Assembly (NCBI GenBank): GCA_015852425.1
Contig: JAAAIG010000591.1
Location: forward strand, 1 to 24,888
Length of the DNA: 24,888 bases
Origin: Gryganskiella cystojenkinii
Lineage: Eukaryota > Mortierellomycota > Mortierellomycetes > Mortierellales > Mortierellaceae
Direction of reading: 5' to 3'
A program made the translations under genes and the position numbers. This document shows positions 10,222 through 19,713 of this stretch, piece after piece; positions within the stretch are counted from its first letter, which is position 1, and each line of letters starts with the position of its first letter. Under the pieces are notes generated by a model, which did no database searches, had not been told where the DNA came from, and saw only the letters and a list, made by a program, of their open reading frames with translations.

Positions 10222-12823
10222 CTAAAAGAGCTCAAAGGCGACATAGGCGAGTCCAAAGGTACTGAGGATATCGACCAACTGAGCCAGTGCATAGAGCGTT
10301 GTCAACTTGAGCAACAACCTGGCCTCGCGTCTCAACTCATGGAACTGCAGACCCAACCCAATACTGACAAACGACATGGTCGAGAACCATTCGCCAACCA
10401 TAAAACTGAAATTGTTCACTGCTAGACGATCCTCAGAGGGGACCACAGTGTTGAACAGGATGGCGGTGACAATGAAACCAAGGACAAACTTGGGGAAACG
10501 ACTCCACAACAGAGTTCTGTAGGGAACAGGCTTGAAATCTGATTTCGAACGCAAGGCCTCGTCCTCCAAGGTACTATGCAGCGCACGACGACGACGTTCC
10601 TCGCGCTGTGTCCAAACCGCAGCGACGCCAACAGAGATGGGACCGATCAAGACGTTCTGGACCATCTTGACGACGGCAGAAGTCTCGACAGCGACATTGT
10701 TGGGGTCGCCATAAATGGTCGCAGCGGCAATGACGGCTCCAGTAGAGTCGACACATCCACCGAACCAGGCACCGGCAACCTTGGCACTAATCCCGATGGC
10801 CTTGGCGATATAGGGCAGAGCAATAATGGAGGGGATCGTAAAGACCGAAATGATGGCAATGGGAAGATCCGCCTTGTTACCGGCACCGAGCGAGGCCGAG
10901 AGGGCAATGGCGGCAGAGGAACCGCAGATAAAAGTTGCACCGGACATGATCATCGAGGTCTGGAGATCGATGCCGAGCCAGGTGGTTCCGACCATGGCGA
11001 CGACCACAAACAGTGAAGGGGTATCGATCCATGAGACAAAGAGGGCACGAGGTGCGAGGGGCTTAAGAACCTCAAAGTTGATACTGTGCGAAGAAAGACA
11101 AGCGGGTAAAATTTTAAAAAGGTGAGTGAGTGGAATGTTGGTTTGGCGCATAAAGAAAAGCTTAAAAAAAAAAAAAAAATGAAATTGAGCCCCGAGGAAA
11201 GAACATGGGATGGAGTAAGACTCCGATCCATGAGAATTTTTTCTGTTTGTTTGTGCTGGGGTTTTATGGTTTCCCCAAGCTACTTTTTGTCGCTGTGCCG
11301 TGTGCTTTCTCTCCTTTCCGCACCTCTACCCCTCTTTGTTCTCTTCTGCATGAGTGTCTCTGTTCGTGTTTGTTAAAGTCTGTGCGCCCATGAAAGTTGA
11401 TGGTGCCATCTGACGCCATTAGGCGGGTAGAAGCTGTTTTCTTGAGTAGGAAAAGGCTCCCTTTTCGTGGCCATTCTTCCATCTCCTCCCTCTACCTCGC
11501 TCTTATCACATCGCTCTTCACTCTAAATGATCAAAAACACCGAAAACATCCCCATGTTCCGTGGAAAGAGCATCCCACAGCAGAAGAACTCACCCCGTGG
11601 GGAAGCGCTCTTTCCTCAGGGTTCATGTTACCATTATTTTCGTCTCATATTCACAATAAAATTGCAGGTTCCCTGGGCCATGGTTCTCATGCCTGTAACT
11701 TGTTCCAGCAAAAATCTATATTCTACTTTTCCCGAATAAACCCTCGCCCTTCTCTTCTTCGTCGTCTTTCTGTGTCATAGTTTTTCCATCTTTTTGCGCC
11801 TTTTTTTTCTCTTTTTGTTCACCATGTGTCTGGAAGAACAAGGAGATTTCCGGAAGCACAAGCCTACCACTCTACCGATTTTTTTTCACTCCTTTTCTCT
11901 TGTAGAACCCGGATCATCCAAATTCATCACCGCAAATGACAAATAAATGTAACTAGCTAATACAAAACCGTCGACAAAAAGAGGCAAAAAACTTACCAGA
12001 GCAACACCAAAGAGATGGCAATATACAATTCCGTCTGCTGCGCGACTTTAAGCCAGGGTGGCAGAGGTTTGGACCGACCATCAGGCAAGGGGGCACCGGC
12101 CATGGCATTCCTGAGAATCGCCCCAAACAAAATAGCCCAAATTGAGTCGCCCAAGGAAGCACCCTTGATACTCTTTTGGGCTGCAAGCCACTTGCTCAAG
12201 AATGACAAGCCATAAATGACAAGGAAGCCCTTGTAAAACTCGTTCCAAGCCTTGGCATTGATCATCCAAAGTGCGAACCAGACCAGTATTCCTTGCAAGG
12301 GGAACAAGACCAAGAGATCGTAGTTGCCCTTGTCCTTCAGAGAATCAAACGGGTTCGATCCCCAAGGGTAAAAATGCGCAATTGGGATCTTGTTGTGGAC
12401 TGCGACAGCGATCAGGGCAAAGAGAAAGAGACCAATCCAGCAAGGCCACCAATCCTCATGGTTCCAACCCATGAGCCATGAGTGGCGGCTTAAGAAGGTA
12501 TCTGCTGGAGTATCATTGTCTTTTTTGGAGAGACCTTTACTGTCGTCCTCGAGGTTATTGCTGTTTGGCGTAGAACCGGGTTTTTTGCTGTCGGAACCTC
12601 GGGTATTATTTGGGTGAGAATCGGTTGAGGAGGCGACAGAGATCGAGAGGGAGCGCCTGTTTGGGATCGAGGAGGTATTGTCCCGATCGGTAGAAGTGAG
12701 TTGAGGAGCAACGGGGGTGTCGAGCGAGGTCATGGGCATGCTGTTGGACGTTGTTTGAAGAGGAGTGACGATTTCTGCGGCGGAAGAGGTTCGCCGTTGG
12801 CGTGAAGTGAGTTCTGAAGCCAT
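10222..12823 (-). CDS. YeiH/UPF0324-like membrane transporter
   Basis: Minus-strand exons 12823-11997 and 11083-10222 join in phase (TG|T, Cys276) to 562 residues. The first 125 residues are Ser/Thr-rich and probably cytosolic. A multi-helix membrane region follows, with the diagnostic SGATFICGSSAAIA at 323-336 and GAWFGGCVDSTGAVIAAA further on; bacterial YeiH has the matching block around GAGSSICGAAAVLA and an analogous STVHEVAQVVAAG. This is the Cons_hypoth698 (UPF0324) family, called putative sulfate exporters in transporter classifications, though substrates are poorly proven. Between the second-half helices lies a basic loop (QREERRRRALHSTLEDE). The exon join restores a continuous helix (LVLLC-INFEVLKPLAPR), which supports the 913 nt intron despite its length. 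The protein ends in VAFELF. The substrate is unknown. Confidence 0.8.
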
Positions 12824-14179
12824 GTGCTGTTATGACTTGGATTGGTGTCTCTGTATGTGAGTTGTTGGGGTATGCACTTAAGTGATGAGAGGGAGATCGA
12901 GGTGGTGGGATGAGATAAGTGGGGGGTGAAGTGAGCGTTGTGAGTAACAAAAGGGTGAGCAACGAATTTTGCGAAGCTGTCGACGAGTGGTGAAAAGTAT
13001 GAAAAAAAAAAATTAAAGTGTAAAGAGAGAAAAGGAGAGGGTATTTATTTGGTGACTTTTTTTTTTGCGAGGGAAACCAATTTTCATTGCTCCACAAAAA
13101 AGAATTGGGGAAAATAATTCTTTTGTTTTGAGTTGAAGAACAGTGAACAAAGGAAAGAATAGTCATTCACTTCACAGTTCTGAGTAAAAACACACAGGCA
13201 TCAAATCCTCAAGAGTACATCCGACCGAACAAGACCTTTCATTTTTTCCGTCGAAGAATCCCTTTGCGCTCTCTGACGTACATTCCTTCTTCCTTGTTTA
13301 TTTTTAAGACTCCTCTCTGACTCGAAGGACCATGCGGTACTCGCAACAACTTAAAAATTTTTGTCTTTTTTGCGCCCTTTACTTCAAGTCTCTTTTGGTT
13401 CGGCGAGTTTCTCCTTCAGGACCGAAACGGCCAATTCGAGGAACCCTTTTGACTCTTTCCGCACTCACGTCGTTCGTTGAGTTTATACTTTGTCGCCCTT
13501 TATGTCTTTGAACCTCGGTGCCTTGGCTCAGACGCCTATATTCTTTTTTGTTTCGTTTTGTTTTCTTCTTTCTCAGCAATTACCCATGGAACATCCTGGG
13601 GTCAAAGATGTCTCCCCTATCCTTTATTTTGGTTGCTTGTTATAAGCCAATGAGTCTTTGACGGTCTCTGAGTCAATTAACGAGTGCATACCAGTTGAGA
13701 GCGGTATCGGTGTTTGGTCCCAATCATTCTTTTTTTCCGCCGCAGGGTAAGGTTGCCTGTTTATCCTTTCCACCCTAGGAGTTCACCCATTGTGTCAAGC
13801 AGCCGCCCAATTGAGGCAACTGGTTGACCAGTTGTTCTTCACGACGTTTCTCATGAAGGAGAAGGAGAGAATTATAATAGGCGAGACAATCAAGATGACG
13901 TCGATGACAGGGACCTGTCTCCGGGGATTCGGTGCTTTTCCTTTCTTTGTCAACGTCTACCTCCGTCCACGGGCAAAGATGGAAATATGAACCTGGATTA
14001 TGTTGCTACTTTTGGTATTGCGCGACAACTATGTCGCCTGGTTCCGCACTAGCATGCACAGGCACTCTCTTTCTATAATCGCCGCACTCAGTTAAGCTGG
14101 CAATTACCTCGAGCAGAGTATCCAACCTAGTGCCGGCGGCCTTGAATACGAAAGTTGATATAGAATCCGTGTGCTACTT
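12824..14179. other. Gene-free region upstream of MND1 and the transporter
   Basis: About 1.35 kb between two divergently transcribed genes. The part next to 12823 is the pyrimidine-rich leader of the transporter when read on the minus strand. From 13200 to 14180 only short open frames without recognisable features occur (for example 13790-13990 on plus, 13379-13579 on minus), and I see no tRNA or other structured RNA. It may hold decayed sequence. Confidence 0.45.
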
Positions 14180-14480
14180 CCCACCGGTGGTTGTCCAGTG
14201 TCCAGTATTACGCCAGTCTGTGAAAAAATTGGACAAACCCTTAAAGGGCGTTTTTTTTTTTTTTTTTTGGTGGCCAAATGAGGGGAACATGAAAACACGA
14301 AGTCACTCACCGCACATGACTAAAGAAGGGACTTGCCACCAAAACGCACAATCCTCATTTCCCCTTCATTTGATTCCTTCACCCTTCGACTCGGCTTTAT
14401 CTTCCCCTTCCTTCACACTTCTTTATCGAGCCTTCCTTCTAATTACAAGCCTTCGAAACCTTTCACTATGGTAACCATTC
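14180..14480 (+). repeat. Inverted repeat arm 1, containing the MND1 promoter
   Basis: This segment matches the reverse complement of 18003-18324. The inner 114 nt (from cttcatttgattcc near 14367 to ggtaacca near 14478) differ by only four substitutions by my count, about 96 percent identity. The outer part is more diverged with indels but keeps blocks such as ccttaaagggcg, ggtggccaaatgag, ggacttgccaccaaaacgcac and cccaccgg. A poly-T run is 18 long here (14251-14268) and 9 in the other arm. The arm ends just after the MND1 start codon and first splice donor. Confidence 0.85.
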
Positions 14481-15918
14481 CACTGCTTACATTTTCTCGT
14501 TGAGGGAAATTGTGCAAAACATTTCGAGCAAAAGCTGACTTTTCTTCAATGCATTAACTCATATAGTCAAAAAAAGGACTCTCTGCAGCCGACAAACGAA
14601 CAAAGCTGTTGGAACTCTTGCATGAATCGGTAAGAAAAACATTAACGATAGGTCTATGTTCTTGTCCTGGATCTGCTTATCACAGCGTTAAAAGAAAATT
14701 AACCGTTTAACCCTCGTCCTTTTCGCGCTTACGTGTCTTGGCTGTCTCTAGGGTACCTTCCACAAGCTACAGGAATTAGAAAAGACAGCACCAAAACTCA
14801 AAGGAATCGGTAAATCCAGCAGCAAGCAAGACGAGGCTGTTGATGATGTCAGGGGAGCAAGTGAATCCACATCCGGGAGCAGAGGAAGTATCTACGTACT
14901 CACCTAAGGATGCGTTATTTTTCTTCTCTCCTCTCTCTCTCTCTCTTCAATCTTAGTTCAACAATCGGTCAAGGATGTTTTGCAGTCGTTGGTCGATGAC
15001 GGCTTGGTGACAGTGGAAAAGATCGGCACTTCAAACTTTTACTGGTCTTTTCCCAGTGCTGTTCAACAAGCGGTGGGTTTATTGCGATGATACTAAAAAA
15101 CAGTAATCTTGATTTAGCCTTCTTTGCCACCATCTGCCTTTACTGTAATCTTACTCCATCTTCTTTTTTTTTCACTCTTCGACCTCCCATAGAAAAACGC
15201 AAAGCTGATGACCCTCCGGGAAGAGTTGCAGAGATTGGAGTCGTCTAATGAGGAACTGGAACGCAAACTTCAGGAAGCAAGCGGAGGACGAGAAAACAGC
15301 GTAAGGTCGACCGATCCCTGCTTGGATAAGATCATTGGGAGCAGTAATATTGGCGGCATTTTCTCTTTGACCTCGACTCTAATTTCGTATCTGACTTTTC
15401 AAATGTATACAGGACGATCGTCAAGAGCTCATGGCGCAACTGGTGGCAGCAGAATCATTGGACCGGAGACTCCATGGCGAGCTGAAACAGTATGCAGACA
15501 GTGATCCCAACTTGCTCGAGGCACAGAGTAAGTTGATGCTGTAGTGTGTCATCAGGGTGGACTATTATCTTCTAGATCTGGTATGGTGGAGTAACACGGT
15601 GCTGATGTCGTCTGACTTCATTTTTCTTCGTTGACTCTTGTAGAAAAGTTCTCGGGCATTGCCAAGGACGCCGCGAATCGCTGGACCGGTAAGAGATTCA
15701 TGCATGCTGGACCCTATCTGTCTTCTCTTTGTTTGTTCTGCGAACGGCGCGCAAGCAATTACTATTGAATCCTCAACTAATATTCTTCCCACTCCGTCAC
15801 TTGCCTCACAGAAAATATCTTCTCCTTCCAGTCTTACTGCGTGGACAAGTTCAACTTGGATCGACAAGAATTCAATCGCAATTTTGGTCTCTCGGACGAA
15901 ATGGACACTTTGCCTTGA
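14468..15918 (+). CDS. MND1: Meiotic nuclear division protein 1 (Mnd1)
   Basis: Eight exons, 14468-14470, 14567-14629, 14752-14809, 14957-15072, 15193-15300, 15413-15527, 15644-15688 and 15812-15918, give 204 residues; human MND1 is about 205. Exon 1 is only ATG. Family blocks seen are [21 protein letters not shown] at the start, [15 protein letters not shown] (45-59) and IGTSNFYW (64-71) of the winged-helix domain, a coiled coil from about 80 to 150, and [12 protein letters not shown] near 163-173. Mnd1 pairs with Hop2 and helps Rad51/Dmc1 strand invasion between homologues in meiosis. All seven introns are GT-AG, 96-147 nt. The gene looks intact, which suggests a functioning meiotic programme. 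Its promoter, ATG and first donor lie inside an inverted repeat. The 3' end converges on an unrecognised gene. Confidence 0.93.
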
Positions 15919-16068
15919 AAAGGATCAAACAACCCAGTATTTTCTTCGCTTCGCATCGCACCACCATCGACACCAACACCGGACACCGGAAACCATGTAC
16001 TATAGCATCCGTCATATATTAAAAAGACCCAGTTTCGCTTCAACTTGAAAACCACAGGGGGACAAAGT

Positions 16069-16764
16069 CTATGTGGGGACCGATATTGGAACCACGGGAG
16101 GGAAGGGTGGCAATAGTGAGGGATCATATGGAGGACGAACATAATAATCCAAAAGTCCCTCAGGGTAATGCTCGACCTTCGCTACCAACTCTTCAAAGGT
16201 CCTGTTACCGATAAAGAACCGATTGCAAAGGTAGACGAGGCCCTGTGGGGTGATCTTGAACAGAGTACTGGTCGTAAAGTCTTGCTCATAATCATGACAG
16301 TAGGCCTTGACACAGGGCTTTGATCCCGTGCGTTCCTGAGAGACCCAGGGTTGGTTGATGATGAAGAAATCAAATATTTGATAGTGTGGGTTCTGCTGAC
16401 AGAAGAGCAGAGCTCGTCGTTTGTAGGTATTGTCATCGTCCAGTTCTCCGACTATCGCATCGTGGTGATCCTGGTCACTCTGGGACAGATAGTGGACTTG
16501 AATGTCTCGGAAGCGCATGACTTCTTCCAAGAAATCGGGATGGAGTTCTTGGCCGGAGCTTGTCTGAAAGACCAGGAGTGTGATGATTTGCGCGTCATGG
16601 TCTTCCACGACTTGCTCGTCTTCTAGGCCGAATTCATATGGGGTCCATGTTACCTGGAAGGGGCAACCAGGTCGGTTTCATCAGTGTATATGTCAAGAAC
16701 CTGAAAGTCAAAACAAGTTAAAGTCAAAGACGTTGTTTACTGGTGGGTTCATCTCAGTGGACAT
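16069..16764 (-). CDS. Unrecognised 202-residue protein
   Basis: Minus-strand exons 16764-16741 (8 codons) and 16653-16069 give 202 residues. Intron 16740-16654 has GTAAAC and TTCCAG ends and removes in-frame stops; the join reads MSTEMNPP-VTWTPYEFGLED. An alternative acceptor at about 16700 (TTTCAG) leads to a stop, so it was rejected. The protein is acidic at first (EDEQVVEDHDAQ), has hydrophobic strands (IITLLVFQTSS, QIFDFFIINQPW, GLVYLCNRFFIG) and ends in a proline-rich tail (PPYDPSLLPPFPPVVP). There is no signal peptide or clear membrane helix. I do not recognise a family. The open frame is long and well spliced, so it is probably real. It lies between MND1 (convergent) and a Myb relic (divergent), inside the loop of the inverted repeat. 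Confidence 0.6.
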
Positions 16765-17008
16765 TGTTGTAGGGACGGGATGAGATAGAGCGCGATGAAG
16801 GGGAAGAAAGTGTTTTAAATTGAGGAAAATAAAACAAAAGTCACCTTCCACTTTTTTAAATCAATCACAAAGACGAGACTTGCAGACATTGGATGCACCT
16901 TACCGACAGGACAATATTGCGGCAACTCGCCACTCTCATCATGTGGCCAACTGCAGAACGGCCATCATTACACGCCAGGGCATTGACTTCATTTGTTATT
17001 TTATCCTG

Positions 17009-18005
17009 ATGGCATCAGCAATCTTTGCTCAGCACAGTACAACCACAACAACATTTCAATATTCAAACCCTGAAGCCAACTGTGTCACTTCCTTGTCCAC
17101 TTTACCGTCAACACTCTCTGAGAAAAATCACAGGCGACTGCCTTGGACTGACGCCTACGATCAAATCATTCGAGCGTCTCTCGCGGTTCCGGATGGTACC
17201 CTCGGTATCAATCAAGCCATGTCCCGGTTGCCTCATAGGACTCGTAAAGCAATCGCAACACGGCGGACCGATATCAGAGCAGCCAGGGGAGAGAAAAAGA
17301 GGGGGGGGTTCTTAGAGACCCGAGGAAAATCAGATTATCCTTGGCTCGCTTGAAGGACCAAATGGCCTTCAACAGGCACTCCGCCAACTTGTGTCCCTGT
17401 CAGCCTCATCCTCATCATTCCCTAGCAGGACCTACCAAGCCGTCCGTTACCGCCGTAGGCTGTCGAGTCAAGGTCGGACTCTCTGGAAAACCACGTTGTC
17501 CTGGTCCTTGGAGGAGATTCAACGGCTACGATCTCTCATGGAGGAAAAGAAACTACAAAGTCTTGCTCAGTTGAGGCCTCATTTCCCAACGCGCACCACG
17601 AGCTCTATCGCCTTACAAGCAAAAAAATTAAGGAAGGTGGTTGACGCTGCCGTCAATACCACCGCTGAGACCACAATGACCGCCTTCAGTTCGACTTTGT
17701 CCGAGACTTCTTCGGGCACGCAGGACAAGGTCACCAGTGGTATTAACAAAGGCTCCAAGAAGAAGAAACCTAGAGGTGCATGCTGTGCCTAGACCGAAAC
17801 AGATGATAACCGACAACATATCAACCGCCTCCAGAATACCATCAAGAAGACAAAGGAGAATCAAGGACACCCATCACCGTCATCATCGTCATTTTCAGCA
17901 GCAACATCATCTTCACCAGCACTGACGAGAGACGTGACTTGGGAAAATGTTGTTAAGAGTCTCCTGGCTGATCCAGAGTGGTCAAGGCATCGAGGGACTA
18001 GTTGA
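17009..18005 (+). pseudogene. Broken Myb-like gene with three repeats (relic A)
   Basis: Three Myb-like repeats are visible but not in one frame. Repeat 1 (WTDAYDQIIRASL, then RLPHRTRKAIATRR) is read from ATG 17009. A run of eight G at 17301-17308 coincides with a +1 frame change. Repeat 2 then reads RPEENQIILGSLEGPNG and FPSRTYQAVRYRRR, and the position of its first Trp is TAG (17313-17315), which looks like TGG to TAG. Repeat 3 (SWSLEEIQRLRSLMEEKK, then FPTRTTSSIALQAKKL) continues in that frame. Another TAG at 17790-17792 is followed by 70 open codons in the same frame ending DVTWENVVKSLLADPEW and TGA at 18003. An intron that would repair the breaks was sought; none kept phase. A DNA-binding ancestor is likely; present function is doubtful. 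Sequencing error at the G run cannot be excluded, but the two stops are independent of it. Confidence 0.68.
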
Positions 18006-18324
18006 GTGGTTACCATAGTGAAAGGGTTCGAAGGCTTGTAATTAAAAGGAAGACTCGATAAAGAAGTGTGAAGGAAGGGGAAGACAAAGCCGAGTCGAAG
18101 GGTGAAGGAATCAAATGAAGGTCGGAGGGATTTGAGATTTGATAACTTGTGTGCGTTTTGGTGGCAAGTCCCCTCTTTCGTGATGCGCGGCGACTTCGCG
18201 TTTTTTTGTTCCTCTCATTTGGCCACCAAAAAAAAACGCCCTTTAAGGATCTGCCCTATTTTTCAGTTTTCAATTAGACAGCTGCAATATGACAGACTGG
18301 CTTAACTGGACAACCGCCGGTGGG
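18003..18324 (-). repeat. Inverted repeat arm 2, copy of the MND1 promoter
   Basis: Read on the minus strand this arm reproduces the MND1 upstream region up to and including the ATG (18016-18014) and the GTAACC donor. Similarity stops at about 18003, exactly where relic A has its stop codon. No MND1 exon follows on the minus strand. If still active, this promoter copy would transcribe antisense through relic A. See arm 1 for identity estimates. Confidence 0.83.
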
Positions 18325-18378
18325 AGGAACAGGAAAGATGATAAGATCAACTATTCATGACAGGGTTCAAACGTTGAT

Positions 18379-18384
18379 TTTATT
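18379..18384 (-). terminator. Poly(A) signal of the GlcG-like gene
   Basis: AATAAA on the minus strand about 100 nt beyond the stop at 18486, in an A/T-rich stretch just before the inverted repeat arm. Confidence 0.45.
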
Positions 18385-18485
18385 TTTGTTTTTTTGCTAA
18401 TCACAAAGAAGGGGCAGCTTGAAGGGGATTAATGGCGGCAGGGGGGGTGGAAACCGAAAGATCTGGAGCTTCACCTTAGCCACAA

Positions 18486-18962
18486 TTACAGAGAGATAGC
18501 AGCTAGGCCAGCACGAGCATACTCCTCGTCGATATCACCGCTTGGGGCACCACCAACACCAATGGCGCCAATTGGTGCACCATTGTAGACAATAGGGACA
18601 CCTCCAGCGAGGAAGAGAGTGCCGGGAATGTCATGGATGCTGACACCTGTAGCACTAGCAGATGCAGTGAGATTAGAAGTGGCGCGACCGAAAGAGACTG
18701 CAGTGAAGGCCTTACGCCTGGCGGATTCTGCAGTTTGAGGTCCAGCATTGTCGTCCGAGATCAACAAGCGGTAGCTACCAGAACGGTCGATGACAGCGAC
18801 AGTTACAGTATGCTTGGCTTTGCGTGCGGCCTTGAAAACAGCCCTGGCAGCTGAAATGGCGGCATCGGTCGAGACAGTGTTCACCTGGTGGAGACCAGCA
18901 GCATTGACTGCTGAGAGTACCAGCAAGGCGACTAAAAGGAAGACGGCGGCAAATTTGTTCAT
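18486..18962 (-). CDS. Secreted GlcG/HbpS-like small protein
   Basis: A single-exon frame of 158 residues. Residues 1-21 (MNKFAAVFLLVALLVLSAVN) form a typical signal peptide with likely cleavage near residue 21. The remainder fits the GlcG/HbpS (DUF336) fold: DAAISAARAVFKAARKA, VTVAVIDRSGSYRLL, SARRKAFTAVSFGRAT, then the glycine-rich GGVPIVYNGAPIGAIGVGG and DEEYARAGLAAI. Members include bacterial GlcG and the haem-binding HbpS of Streptomyces; fungal members are often small and secreted, with unknown roles. A site NLTA at N97 could be glycosylated. An upstream in-frame ATG at 19013 would hide the signal peptide and sits directly next to a TATA-like element, so 18962 was chosen. Haem binding cannot be concluded from sequence. 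No intron is seen, unlike most neighbours, which fits but does not prove acquisition from bacteria. Confidence 0.85.
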   Translation of the reverse strand: MNKFAAVFLLVALLVLSAVNAAGLHQVNTVSTDAAISAARAVFKAARKAKHTVTVAVIDRSGSYRLLISDDNAGPQTAESARRKAFTAVSFGRATSNLTASASATGVSIHDIPGTLFLAGGVPIVYNGAPIGAIGVGGAPSGDIDEEYARAGLAAISL

Positions 18963-19015
18963 GATTGAGGATGTGGCAAAAGGAATGGATATTTCAATTC
19001 GCAGCACTCCCATCT

Positions 19016-19026
19016 CCTTTTTATGG
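19016..19026 (-). promoter_or_regulatory. TATA-like element of the GlcG-like gene
   Basis: The minus strand reads CCATAAAAAGG about 54 nt upstream of the chosen start at 18962. Spacing suits a fungal TATA box and places the transcript start downstream of the ATG at 19013. Confidence 0.45.
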
Positions 19027-19713
19027 ACCGAATAACGTCGAGGGCACCGTAGAGCAAAATATTATTTATTGGTTAAATGCCAAAATGTCACACATCAATG
19101 GCGAAATCTAGCTTGCACTGAGGTGATCCGGGAATTCTAGGAGGCATGAACAAGCTTCGGGGTATGAAATTGGCCGTGGTTAACCGCTGATTGGTTGAAA
19201 TATCGTCCTCGCCGCTGATCGGAAGGCATTCAAAGTGAATGTTAAGAGCCTTGAGAAAGGGGAAAGGGCTATCCAATCTTACCTTAGACTGACACCATGG
19301 CGATGAAATCAAGAGATGTTCCTGGAATTCTTAGAGTGCTGACAAAGATTCAGGATGTATTTCATCTGGGGCAGGGGAGCGGGCAAAAGGTTCAAGGGTG
19401 GCGAAAGATGTAAAATTGCTCACGAATTTTTCGCTTCTGCCTGTGCTTCGCGTAAAAATTTGCCACCAACCTCAATCGTTTACTCTCTTACTTTTCTCGC
19501 CACAAAATGTGCTCGCACAAAATATATGACACTCTTTCTTTCTCTCTTCTTTTCCCTCACAAGTACCTCGTTCTTGTTATCGTTTTCTTGCACTCTGTCC
19601 CACGCTCGCGAGGGTTTGGAACAGAACTTGACGAGATCCTTATCTCCTATCTCGAAACTAGATATATTTTTATATAACAGCGAACAAAAGCACCTTTGCC
19701 TTGTACGATTCAT
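19027..19713. other. Intergenic region between the GlcG-like gene and trehalase
   Basis: Holds the upstream region of the GlcG-like gene and the 3' flank of the trehalase gene. A minus-strand frame at 19088-19312 and a plus-strand frame from 19355 that runs antisense into trehalase show no family features. I see nothing else. Confidence 0.45.

Noticed and set aside
12351..12364. tRNA T-loop-like sequence gggttcgatcccca
   Set aside because: It lies in the coding exon of the transporter and no matching acceptor stem or anticodon arm is found upstream.
16351..16626. Plus-strand open frame of 91 residues
   Set aside because: Antisense to the 202-residue gene, and with no recognisable motif.
17244..17315. 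Intron that would repair the frame change in relic A (GTAAAG donor, CTTAG acceptor)
   Set aside because: The donor is in phase 1 and the needed acceptor frame is phase 0; splicing leads to a stop soon after.
14180..18324. DNA transposon with long terminal inverted repeats
   Set aside because: No target-site duplication is visible at the outer ends, no transposase is seen, and the inner edge of arm 1 coincides with the start of a conserved cellular gene. A Myb-like companion gene, as in Harbinger elements, made this worth considering.
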